Below, piece by piece: positions 37,821 to 49,348 of a stretch of DNA of 64,000 bases (positions are counted from its first letter, which is position 1; every line of letters starts with the position of its first letter). Source of the stretch: Lingula anatina (Eukaryota; Brachiopoda; Lingulata; Lingulida; Lingulidae). The stretch covers positions 356,204 to 420,203 of the forward strand of contig NW_019775378.1 of assembly GCF_001039355.2 (NCBI RefSeq). Reading direction: 5' to 3'. The notes under the pieces are model-generated. The model worked only from the letters and a program-made list of their open reading frames with translations. It was not told where the DNA came from and did not search any database. The position numbers and the translations under genes are program-made.

Positions 37821-40800
37821 ATGCTGTCTCAATTATCCCAGCTTCGAGATCGTCTACCCCGCCCAACGCTGTCCCCGAACGTCCAAGGGTGGCTGATTTG
37901 CTTCGCCGTGCTCATCGTGACCGTCATCAGAAGTGGGATTACTTACAGCTTCGGCGTCTTTGTCGTCAAGCTCACCAATGACTACCACAGATCTTTGGCA
38001 GAACAGAGTGGGTGTCTGTTTGATTTGCATTTGTATCTTTTTTATTATGATTATTTTAGTTTATTACTATCCTTGCAATCTTTTTTTACATCCACATGAT
38101 CTTTTGGCTCTTTAATTTCAAATATCATTTTCAATATCATCACTATTTTATCAAGCATGTTGCTAAATGTTTAAACTTTTTGGATGTGACAGTATGCTTT
38201 CGGAGTTTCCGCCGCAATGTGCAGAAAAAGATTTTCAGTTCAAAACGTGGGTTTGTCAGATGAAATGTCCCACCTCGTGAACCTTTATACAGACTGTGGC
38301 ACCATTCTCTTCCGACACTGATTTTTTTTTTTACCTCATCTGGTCCATACAATTAATAAAAAGTGTGTGGTGGAGATACCACAGAAAAACATTTTTTAAA
38401 ACTGTTTGGAAAGAAACTAGATACTCTAACATCTATTTTACGGTCTACTGTGCCTTTTGTTTCGTTTAAATCCATACAGACTGTATCAAACGAGAACCGA
38501 CTTTGAAGCTGCAGACTTAAAAGACCAGTTCTGTGTGTGCTTTATTAACGATACACCATGTCGTCATTAATCAAACGTTCAATTGAAGAGCCTAATCCAT
38601 GTTAAGTACTTTATCAGGGAGGTCACTTGTCGTAAGTGACGAAAAGGAAAAATGGTATTTTTCCTGTTTTGTCGCGGTTTCGTAATTAATAAATTAGCGA
38701 CATGGAAACTTAATTATTCATAATCACAATGAATGCATGTGCCATCTGTGATTAGCAGAGCAATTCAGTGCTTTGAAATGCAGAAGTAATAACATTTGAA
38801 GGCTGATGATTTATGCAATCAGTATAAAAAATATGATATATCATATCTATTTAATTGAAAGGCTTTCCGTTTTGAACAGGGTCAAAATACCTGTGCACAT
38901 CTTAAGTACGGTTTTCGTGGTAATATATAAAGAAAGGCACGGTAAGAAATGAAGGCAAGATACTGTCCTTCGTTTATGCAAAACAGCAACCTTCCCCATT
39001 CCCTGTAGAGGATATGACACTATTGTGGCACTGTCATTACCTCTAATTCATCAACAAAGGTTCGTCTGACTTTTCAGTTACCTTCTGTGAACTGCTCTTA
39101 CGTGTCTCACAACGAACAGTCCCATTGCAATTTACACTAGCAGCGATCAAAGCGACATAATAATCTCAGCATCTGCCTGCTACAAAGGACCTAGATTCGC
39201 TCGCCGTTAGTATAGAATAGAAATTGTTACTCAAAGGTAGTGCAAATGTCATTGATCTTTGTTAACACAATCGAAGCTGACTGTTTCGCAGTCCTGTTTG
39301 ATTTTTCCCTATACATACTTTAATTGGCAGAAACAAATTCAGTGTCATTTTAGGGCGCTAGGGTGCAAATTGGGTCATGGGGTATGTATGCCACGTTATT
39401 CACTGTACATGGACATGCATGTGTCCCTTCCTAGCAGATATTTGGTATAGTTTAAATACCTGCGCCTGATAACAATCTGCTTAGGGTATGGATAATGGCA
39501 AGGCTAGACAAACCAACTTTTTTTGTTAACCGAGTCAATTGGTATTGTATTAAAGATTAAAACGGGCACACTTTTTCCTGACGTTGTAGTTTCAAATGTT
39601 CAAAAGTTGTTTATGTGTCAAAGCCTACCCGCGTTGCATACGATATGCAACACCTGCAGAATATCAAATTTGAAAAAATTCAAAAGATTCAAAACACAAT
39701 GGCAATTAATACGAATAAGAAACTTAAAGGTGTCATATGATTCATGCTACATAATGCAACATGTTATGATCTATACACATGCGTGGACTGACAATCGAAA
39801 AATTATCAGGATGCGAACTGACAACACTTTTCTGGCCAATTGAAGCGAATCAATTTATCACGTTTTATGTATTAGAACACCCTTTGACACACGCACACAT
39901 ACACACGCGTAGAAAGTAAACAAATTATGTCTCTGTTTCATTACAGACTGGGTGGGGACGCTGTCATTCTGCGTCTCGCTGTCCTTCTCCCCCGTCTCCG
40001 TCGCTTTGATACGCGTGGTCGGACCTCACGGGTTCCGGATTGTGGGTCTCCTGGGAGTGATAATTCTGACCGTCAGCTGTATAGCCTCGTCCCTGGTCAC
40101 CTCGTTGGAGTGGATGTTCCTGACCCACAGTCTGCTGTACGGCATAGGTTCTAGTTTCATCTACATGGCCTCCTCGCTGATTATTGGCGATTACTTCGAC
40201 AAGGACCACCCGCAGCATGTCCTGGCCACCAGTATTTTGTTATGCGGCTACCCCGTCGGTAAGAGGACATTAAACATCGATCTTGGCATCGGTTGATAAA
40301 GGCGGCGAAAGTGGGAGAAACGCGCGTTAAAGATTAAATGGCACTTTCATGTCAGGGCTGAACAACTGTAGTAATGCTTAGCGCACATTCCATTGGGTTT
40401 GATAACCGAAGCGTAAGGATTTCTGAATGGTTTTTAATTGTTGAAGCCAAAACGCCGATGAGAGATGTCCTTTGTGCGTGTTGAATTGAGTAAATGCACG
40501 TCCTTTCGACTGCATAAAAAGGTTTTCGGTGTTAATTGCTTAGTGTTCCTTTGATTAAAGGTATATGTGTCACTTGGACATCATCGTGATTTCTGTAATG
40601 TGACGCCAAGTGCCGATTTGATTAATAAATTATCATCTTGTCATATCAACATATATTAACTTACATATAGTTAAAAGGGAGTTATATTTTTTTCTTTTTG
40701 GCTAACGGTTTCTTGTATTTTGAATTTAGGGAGTCTTGTTTTCAATCCTATAAACGCCTGGTTGGTAAACAGTTACGGTTGGAGAGTGGCGTTCAGGGCT

Positions 40801-43800
40801 GCGTCTGGGATGATCTTCATTGCTGGCGTCTGCTGTGTAGCTACATTTGCTCCTCGGAAAACTCCGGCCTACTTCGACTTGGATAACGAAGAGAAGACAA
40901 AAGACCTGTCTCTGCGCAGTTGTTTTGGTTCTTGCGTAGTTCTAAAACAAAGGCCAGAGATTCTACTTTGGCTCTTTGGAAATACGTTGAGTTACTTGGG
41001 GTTTTATATGCCGTTTTTGAATTTGGTGAGTACAATAACAATGATTTAAATCTGCCAATAGTTGGCATAACTATCTCTCAACGCACCAGACGGTTTTTTT
41101 AATATCGTTCTAATCATTTATTGGGTTCATTCATATTTATTTCGAGAGGAATTTGGCGATACATGCATACTGTACATGTAGTTTGAGCGTGCAAAGAAAG
41201 CATGCAGCCAGTTTCCTAACAGTTGCTGCATTGTGAAGGCGCTTCCATAAATACGATTCAAGCTCATTCATAAATTTACATCAGGTGAAATGGTTCAGTT
41301 AAAGTAAATCTCCAGAAAGTAAAACAAAGAGTGATAATTACATTATCGTTTTCAGTTTCTGGAGCCGTAACTGACTGCATTTTACTACAGTCATCATGAC
41401 AATAATAAATAATCTCCAAGTTTACCGTCTATTAGCCAATACCTCCAAAATTCGCCCATTTGTAAATAAAACGATAAAAATTGTAGTTAAGTAGCATGCC
41501 AATTGGTGGCATTGAACCTTTTTAAACACAGTTCTTTAAGCTTTTTGGTAGCAGATATATCTCTGTCTGGAGAACTAAGGGTATCAAATCAATTATTGAT
41601 TTTTCGTAAATCCTCCTTAAACCATCACCCAAAGGTCTAAAGGCGGGTTAGGGCTCTCTGGGTGAGACAATCAATAAGCAACTTGTTGATTTATAGAATA
41701 GGCTGATTTTTAACGAGATAACCTAAGCCTATTCATTGTCCATGTTACATGTGGAGAGATGATACACACCAAGGACATTTACGAATCCCTCAGCACCTTT
41801 GCCCTTCTAGTTGCAAAGTGTTTGACCACAATTATAAGGAATTGAAACAGATTTCTGTTGTTATTAGTTGTCATCAGTCAATAGAAAAGACCAATCTGTG
41901 TGCTTCGTTATGATATGAAGTGCCAAATACATAGTATAATGTAGATTGTCTAATAAAAAATATGACGCGTTTTATGCCATAAATAGAGTAGATAAAGCCC
42001 GAAGGCATGAGAACGAATCATTGGCGTGGGCTTTTCATTAAAATGAACTTTATTGCATTTTCTTCACTATTCCCTTAGTGCTCTTTGTCAACTTCATATT
42101 TTTCTTTCTTTAAAAAATACTATCCAAATATGTTCTTAGCTCAATTGAAAATTACTTTGGAGCGCATGAAATCTATTGCTATCTTTGCCACCATGGGGCT
42201 TTGTGTCAGATTTTTTCAATTAGGTGAAGTAAGTTAACTGTTATAATTATGGTTTATCTTAATCACATGGTGGTAACCATTCGAAATAAATTAATTGATT
42301 GATTGAAAAATTTGCTCCTGTACTTTTACGACACAATATTAAAGACTGCAGTTGGTTTAAATTGCTTTTCTGTACGACGGGTAAACCTATCTATAACAAT
42401 AAGCCACTTCCACTTTAACCTAAACAATTAAATGCAAATTTTCAGCCACTTTTCATCGAATTTAGGAGAAATTACTGAAAGAAGAACGTCATTAAGAGAT
42501 CGTTTTCAAATGGTGTCCGTTCCATGCTTTATTGCCAATAAAAAAAAACCTTTGTTCAATTTGCATTCCAGCCGTATTACATGAAGTTAAAGGGTATCAA
42601 AGCAATAGACAGCTCTTGGGCTTTGACCGTTCTGAGCCTAGGGGAATGCATTAGCTACGTGGTGGCCTCCTTGGTCGGGGTGTTCTTTAGAGGAAAATTA
42701 GTCTTCTCAAATATACTGGCTTCGTTGGCACTAGCCGTCATTTGTATAGTGTGGCCTTTTGTGGACGCCAGCTACGCTGAAATAATGGTGATTTCTTCCG
42801 GTAGGTGTATATTGAAGATCATCTTTTAAATACCATTATACACTAATGGTCCTTTATGAAAACTGTTGACGGATTTTTAAGATCGAAGGTCGATTGGGGT
42901 ATATCGAATGTGGATGAAATACCATATTGTGAATTAATATAAGCTATATATAACACTGCATGTTTATGTATATAATATCGGACAAGTGTTTAACATATAG
43001 AATGTTTTTTTAAATAATTATATAACACTGCATGTATATGGATATTATATCGGACAAGTGGTTTAACTTATAGAAACTTTTCTCTTTTATTATTACAGCA
43101 ATGGGGGTTTTTCTTGGGTTGACAATAGTGTATGCATATGCAGCATCCGGTGAAGTTACAGGGCTATCGCTAGATGTCGCTTGGGCGTTAACAAATATGT
43201 GGTCAGGATTTGGGATCTTATTAGGACCTTTCTTCTCAGGTAAGTCGATAGATATAGGTCTATGAGGGACCTCCATTAAACAATTTACAGCAGACCTAAG
43301 GCTGTATTCCCAGAGCTTTTAGATCGATATATCCCCGCGGGGAGTCTCACTAGATTACTGTCAGATAATCCGGCTTAAATGTCCGTCCCGCCTACTACAA
43401 GCTGTAAGGGGGTAATTAACTTTCGCGTCCGCTCGGCCGACAGCTATTTAGCGTGAACCCCCAGGGAGTTAGGTCGATCTAAAGTAGATCGATCTAATCT
43501 CTGGAAATGGGGTCTAAGATACCATACAACTAAGATTAACTGTACAATGTTTTCTGCATGTATATCTTGAATTTCGCATCCCGAGTTCTAAGAATCTCCA
43601 TAGGTTCTGAGCTTTTGAATACTTAACTTTACGGATATTTCGAAAGCCGAAGAAGTAAATAAACAGGAATAGAAAGTTTTATTGTATACAAAATCAGCAA
43701 GAAATCAGTTTGTTCACTGTGTACATTCCAGGTCTAATCTACGACCTCCGGCACTCGTACGATGACGTGTTTTACGTGAACGGGGGCATCTTTGCCGTAG

Positions 43801-44003
43801 ACTTATTCGTCTTTGGTGCCATTGCTGCACTGCAAAAGTACAGGCAGTACAAAGGGCAATTTGAATACGAAGAGATAGACGGTGATGCCATGACTTCTAG
43901 CACAAGTGATTATGAAAGGACGTTCAGATCCGTCAAGAAATCTATGTCAAAGCCGCAGGTGGTCGACGAAGCTAGCATTGAATACTATGCCCATGAGGAC
44001 TGA
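37821..44003 (+). CDS. Monocarboxylate-transporter-like MFS protein (SLC16 type), 478 aa
   Basis: Six coding exons: 37821-38007, 39947-40258, 40730-41025, 42572-42800, 43099-43239, 43732-44003. All phases agree, for 478 residues, normal for the family (about 450-500). This is a plasma-membrane major-facilitator protein, expected to move monocarboxylates or related solutes; substrate unknown. TM1 is at about residues 24-48 (GWLICFAVLIVTVIRSGITY then SFGVFVV). The TM4-5 region carries YFDK (145-148), LLCGYPVG and, further on, NPINAWL and YGWRVAF, matching the conserved SLC16 loop and TM5-6 pattern. A central acidic loop (DLDNEEKTKDLS) separates the two six-helix halves. Exons 4-6 supply the second half. 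The C-terminal tail is cytosolic and acidic, ending EYYAHED. The usual DGGWGW motif before TM1 is reduced to VQGW. Exon 1 begins after an acceptor at 37819, so a non-coding exon lies upstream. The poly(A) signal is at 44672. Confidence 0.93.
42946..43075. repeat. Two-copy intronic tandem repeat, period about 72 bp
   Basis: Both copies contain TATATAACACTGCATGT, then ATATCGGACAAGTG and a block resembling TTTAACTTATAGAA, with a few substitutions. The second copy ends just before the pyrimidine tract and acceptor of transporter exon 5 (43099). Confidence 0.8.
43292..43515. mobile_element. Palindromic MITE in last intron of transporter gene, copy A
   Basis: The left end (AGACCTAAGG... TTCCCAGAGCTTTTAGATCG) pairs with the reverse complement of the right end (AGACCCCATTTCCAGAG then ATTAGATCGATC). 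The core is GC-richer than the flanks. Ends resemble those of the element at 58110-58366 (AGACCCCATTCCCA, then GTAGATCGATCC), so the two look like one family. Non-coding. Confidence 0.7.
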
Positions 44004-45913
44004 GCATGTTGGTTATATGGAGTGTCTGCGCATGCGTCATTTCCGTGATTGGTTGAACTCCTAGCAACCACTTGTTTTTAACCAATAATCTTAGCCTTTA
44101 AAACATCACCCAGAATTGAATGAGCATGCAGATATGTCGGGTTCTATACCACTAAGGTCATATAAATACTAGTATATGGTCCATTAATGCTTGGGGAACT
44201 CGCAACTTACCATTTCCGAAAAAGGCCAAAATGTGTGTTCTTTCTCGACACCATGGCTCTTTCTGTTGGCCAGCTAGGTGGGATTTTGTTGCAGTGCATG
44301 GCTTCAAGCCTATGACGTACTAACAATTACGTGTTCCTAAAAGATGTAGGCGATGTTCAAAATGTAGGTATACTGTACATGTAGTTGTGAGATTATAATT
44401 TGAATGAGAAACACAATAGTGATAATTGCATCCCATTTGTTGAAAATGGGGGTCTCTAAATGGTAGCTGTCAAAACCTATAATTCTGTGAAGAATTTGGA
44501 CCCTTAATGTTATATATCAAACAGTTAATGAAAGTTTCTCATCTGTAGATTAAATGTCACCGACTTAAACAAGCGCTTAGGTGGTCACAACCTTGAGGCT
44601 ATACATTGTGATTATTATTGTTTAAGAATCTGTTTTGTTTATCATTTACCGTCCCATACAACTGTTTCAAAAATAAAATGTATGTTATGTAAAGTTTTGT
44701 GCTTAGGCAAACAACTGCAGCACGGCTGATACATGTAGCTGGCCGCTTCAGGACGATAAAATCTGTATGGTTGTATTTTTTTTTTTTTTGGGGGGGGGGG
44801 CTCCTTGAATAATACCTTTAGGTCGAGTTATACTAAACGTCGGCAACCTTATAGATGTAGTAGTTGAAGTAGGCTAAGAACATTTTATTTGTCAATTCTT
44901 CTGGTAAATAAGTAATATTGGTGTTAACATGTTCATTTTCATTTGTTTAATTTTCTGGTAATAATCTGTAGAAACTATTGTAAGGAATGTGTCAAAATTT
45001 CAACATTACTTCCCATTTATTTAAATAAAGGATAAAGAAATGAGAACTAGTAAACCATTGTTTCTATTCTTGTTATTCACGATCAGAAAATTGTAAGAGA
45101 CGAAGTAAAACCCACTTGCAGAGAAGCCTGTGACACTCGTCGTATTGGTAATTTAAATTTTCGGAAAGTCCAGAGGAACAAAAACATACGAATTGCCGCT
45201 TTATGACCATTTTGAAGCATCTAGTCAACATGTCCTATTAGCTGCATCAATATTTTCAAATTGAGGCATTCATTAAGATTTCGATTTCATTATCTGATGT
45301 TTGAAATTTTCCAGTAAAAAGGGACTAGTTCTCGTGCCAGAAAACCCGGCTGGTATGATTTCTGAAAACACTGTTTGTTACACTGTAGGTGAGTCGTTAA
45401 CATAACACAAGGAAACATGTTCTAAAGGCAACAAACCCTGATACAATGCTTAGTCAACAATGTTCCATATCACGTGACAAAAATTTCTCTGGGATCAGGT
45501 CCGCAACAAAACAGCACATTTTAGTCGAAGCTTGTTCTTAATTTAAACTCAAACATTTCACTACACATGTATCAAATAAATTCGGCCTATTTTACAATAA
45601 AGGATGTTGGTTAGGAACCATAACCGTATTTCCTTTATTCGCAAATGCAATGAGGAGATCTTATTTTAGGTCGCCTGCGCTGTAGCAATTCCTATATATA
45701 TATATACAGTATTTCACAATCACTTAGCTGCCACTATATAATATGAAATATAGCACAATCTGGCAATCGTCTCTATCACAATCGATTGAATACACATTTC
45801 AGTGTACAATACACGTCCAATTTACGCCATCTTTTAAATCACGTCTATGGGCAATTTGGTTGCATTTATAAATGTCTGAAAATAGTTTCATTGGATCTCT
45901 CTCTTTTTTATCG
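44004..45913. other. 3'UTR and gene-free sequence
   Basis: The first 700 bases are the likely transporter 3'UTR. A T run followed by a G run lies near 44778-44800, and a TA run near 45690-45706. No coding feature was found. Confidence 0.5.
44672..44677 (+). terminator. Poly(A) signal AATAAA for the transporter gene
   Basis: An AATAAA lies 669 bases after the TGA of the transporter gene. It is a plausible 3' end; others occur further on. Confidence 0.4.
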
Positions 45914-46690
45914 TTAAAAAGTTTTATTCACGATAGATCCACATATTTGATTTAGACTGTTTTGTCTGTTCACTCTGACAGACTTGCAATTGGTCACAAC
46001 TGAATGACCTGTTCTGGTGGAGGTGAACAGGTAATCACCTCAGTCTTGATGATGACTTGTCAGTTCCTTAGATATGTGGATGACATCCTGCCGATAATAC
46101 TGAAGGATACTCTAGCAACACTGAACCAGCACATGAATAGTATTGGCCTCTCCAACAGTATAAAACTCGCCGACGAAGTAAATAAGGACAACCACATAGC
46201 TTTCTTGGATATAGATATTATAGTCAAAGCAGGCGGGCCCATAATTACCAATGTGTATAGAAAACCAAGCACACAAACTAGTACATCCCACCATCCAGTA
46301 GCACACAAATTGGCAGTAATTTAGTCACTGTTAGATCGTTGCTATGAACTAGTGACTGAACCAGAGGACAGAATCGAAGAAGAAAACAACATACAACACA
46401 GGCACTGAAACAGTGTAACTACCCAAAATGGACAATAAAAAGGGGAAACTTCAGATTGAAATGAAAACAAAGGTATCCAAACAGAGATGGAGCACACAGA
46501 CTGTTCCGTGTGTATGATGATATTCTAAAACCCACCCTGGGGGGGCTGGGGCGAGAGAGAATAACAAGTCATCAACAAGACTGAGCAAGAACAGGCAATT
46601 CAGTTGTGATGAAGTTTATCAGAGTGAACAGACGAAACAGTCAACAGGTAAATCAAATATGTGAACCTATCATAAATGAAAACTTTTTAA
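45914..46690 (+). mobile_element. Decayed Penelope-like retroelement fragment between inverted arms
   Basis: The plus-strand frame from about 46064 reads FLRYVDDILPIILK, the RT catalytic YVDD motif. It then reads AFLDIDIIVKAGGPIITNVY and RKPSTQT, SHHPVAHKLAVI, a stop at 46322, and in the same frame SLLDRCYELVTEPEDRIEEE. After another stop and a frame change, ALKQCNYPKW follows. This order (YVDD, FLD, YRKP-T, HP-HK, C/GYP) is typical of Penelope-like RT. It is flanked by inverted repeats of about 90 bp, 45914-46003 and 46600-46690, with similarity extending inward to about 46060 and 46563. Inverted or direct LTR-like repeats are known for Penelope elements. Only the end of the RT domain remains, it is broken, and no endonuclease is visible. 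The copy is dead. Confidence 0.75.
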
Positions 46691-49191
46691 CTATTATATT
46701 TATTTGATTACGTTTCAAACACGCACGAGATAGAGAAAAGGAGAAAGGAAGGGTGATTTAGATGCGTCTCTTACTTACACTCCATCAATTAAGGCATCAT
46801 CAAAGCTAACTATACCGGTTGTAAACTTTAATCGATTGAAATAAGTTCAGGGAACATAAATAAAAAGATAAATTAATGAATAAATAAGATAAGTAGTGGA
46901 AACTTAGAACACAAGAAGAGAATGGATCGTTATTTAGACGTCTTAAATCTCTTTGCTTACATCATTTCAAAATAATATCATTATTAAGACAATGCAATTC
47001 TATACAACCGTTCATTTGACTTTCTTTAAAAAGTAAGATAAAGAATTGTTACTTCAAGCTTCTTTTATCTTTTCCTTCTTTTCTGTTGGTTAAGAACTTA
47101 ATACATAATTGCTAAAATGTTTATGAAAGACTCACAAACGGCCACTTAAAATATAATGTAATATAAGAAGTATGAAGAGGCAGTGGAAATTGTCAAATCA
47201 TTAGAAAATATAGAAGAGTCAGTTGAAATTGCCAGATTATTTTTCAAAACTGAACTTGGTCTATGTTTTCATTTATTCGGCAACAACTCACAACAGTCTT
47301 ACAACATATTGATAAAACACCAGAAACGGTATATTTAATAAATATATCATTACAGCGTACTTTTTATCAGAACTGTCATTTACAATATTAAGATAACAAT
47401 TCAATTATTTTAATTTTCATAAGCAGCACGTTACATATTCTTTGGCACAAAATGAGAGAACAATATTAACTATTAATTATGTCTCAATGTAGACAGAACA
47501 TGACAAGGCCTGATCCGTTACCAGCCGTCGTGCCTTATGTTTTACATGTACTAGTACAATTATGATAATTTTATGTTATGTCTAAAGTATATAGACATTC
47601 ATAACTCAGCACACTTCAATTATGTCGCATGATGCAAAATAAAAAAAAAGATACATGGGCGATGTAGAGTGAGTTTAATGTATACCCAACATAAATAACA
47701 TGATATAAGGTCCATTGCTACATTAATCCCAGTTGCATTTGAAATATTTCCGTTCCGTCAGCATTTCTTGTTTTAGCGAAGCACTACAGTTGGGTGTGCA
47801 TGTACTATTTCTTATGCCAAAAAGAAGAGCAGTTTATGGACGGAAAAAGGTTAACTCTTTCTTTATTTCTAGACTTACCTTAGGAGTCTCAGATCATATA
47901 GATATTTCATCCCCTGTTATACATTTGGTATTGAAAATCACAGTGTATTTTTTTTCTTCAACCGGGTATGCACGTTCTAAAAGCGTCAGACGAAGGGGTC
48001 AAACTGTTTGTGATGCTAATAGTTGATAACTGTGCTATTTTGGAGATTTGTGCTGTAGTTTCCGCCCCCCCCCCACCCCCACCCCACACCCAACCACATT
48101 ATGTGCACGAAGATGCGCCTCTTTGGTAAACAATTTGCTTTTCATATTAAAGGGCAGATAAACAGTGCACATGTACGGTAACTTCTTGTGCAAATCGACA
48201 AAGGACAAATTGATTTCCCTGACTGATTTATTTCATGGTTTGCATGACAAGTTTTATGAGTCTCAAATCTTAGCAATTTTCTCGAGTTAAGCTATTGGAC
48301 AGTGAAAAGAAACGATGCCCCTTGTGTGGTAGGTACCAATAATGGAACACGCCATCAACTAGGGCATTTTGCGGACATGGTCAGAAATGTGTAACTCACT
48401 CGTTTTCAACCTTGGATATGCTGGGTAAAGATTTTTGTGCAGTGCACTTTGTTACACGTGTACACATATACATGTAGACAATTTGCATTACATTTCGTTT
48501 ACTTTTAACTTCACAACATCAAAACAAACTCACAAAACGTGGCTTGTAAAGCGAATCGCCTCAAACAGAAAAAACAGTAGCATTGCGCCTTGGATTCTTA
48601 AGAAAAAACTTGTTGTTGTAACCCTGTGTGCATCAAGCTATTACTAATGGAACAAAGTACCTTGCAACTTTATCACCTACGAGTATATTATGTTCGTATT
48701 ATAGGACGTTATCAAGTGTCTATTTATAAAAATCCTAACCATTGATTTGATACACAAAATATAATTATCTCCGATTGAAAGGTGGCTTGGTTTTACTGAT
48801 GAGTCTGGATGTAAATGAATGTCCGATAAAACTCCATCAAAGCTATCCAAATGTTTTATCGGTCTTGTACTTGCGAGTAAATGATTGCAATCATAAATCA
48901 TCCGATGGTATCAATTCTCTTTGGACTCAAGGCTAGTGGATTTTGATATCAGATATCATTTTCTTGAATTTGTACGATACTAGTGATGTGAATTCAAATG
49001 TCAAATCAGATTTACGTTAATGATAAAGACGAAACATCTAGTGCGAGAGCCATCAAAATACACCATAACTAATACATTATGTTCGTTCAATAAAGTATGT
49101 CTGGAACTTTGTGTGGGAAAAACAACGTGTCTTTTTAAGACTTTCTAATAATAACTGTGAAATATCTGTCTCTTTGGTCAATCAAGTTGGC
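46691..49191. other. Gene-free sequence
   Basis: AT-rich. A C-rich run lies at 48064-48090. The 97-codon plus frame at 47733-48026 has no domain resemblance or splice context. I see no supportable gene. Confidence 0.5.
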
Positions 49192-49348
49192 TTATTTGTA
49201 GCCCGGCCGCCGATTGATGTCGCTGCGCCCTACTGCAGGTAATAAAACATCGGTAGATGGCGCCTGATGTTTAGATAGTGGGACGTTGACTTTGAGCCGA
49301 TTGAGCGCTGTCTGCAAAGTGGCGATCAGACAAATTCCGGTAAAGGCT
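49192..49348 (-). CDS. Candidate 3'-terminal coding exon, gene unknown
   Basis: On the minus strand a good acceptor (TCTTATATTTCCAG) precedes an open segment of 51 codons that starts AFTGICLIATLQTALNRL, continues KVNVPLSKHQAPSTDVLLPA, and ends DINRRPGYK at TAA. Base composition and codon use look coding compared with the flanks. The first 18 residues are moderately hydrophobic, so a membrane segment with a short polar tail is possible. I could not find a matching upstream exon, so the gene may extend rightward beyond what I could recognise. This is a candidate only. Confidence 0.35.

Noticed and set aside
46060-46308. Minus-strand frames opposite the RT fragment
   Set aside because: Shadows of the plus-strand Penelope-like RT frame, which carries the recognisable motifs.
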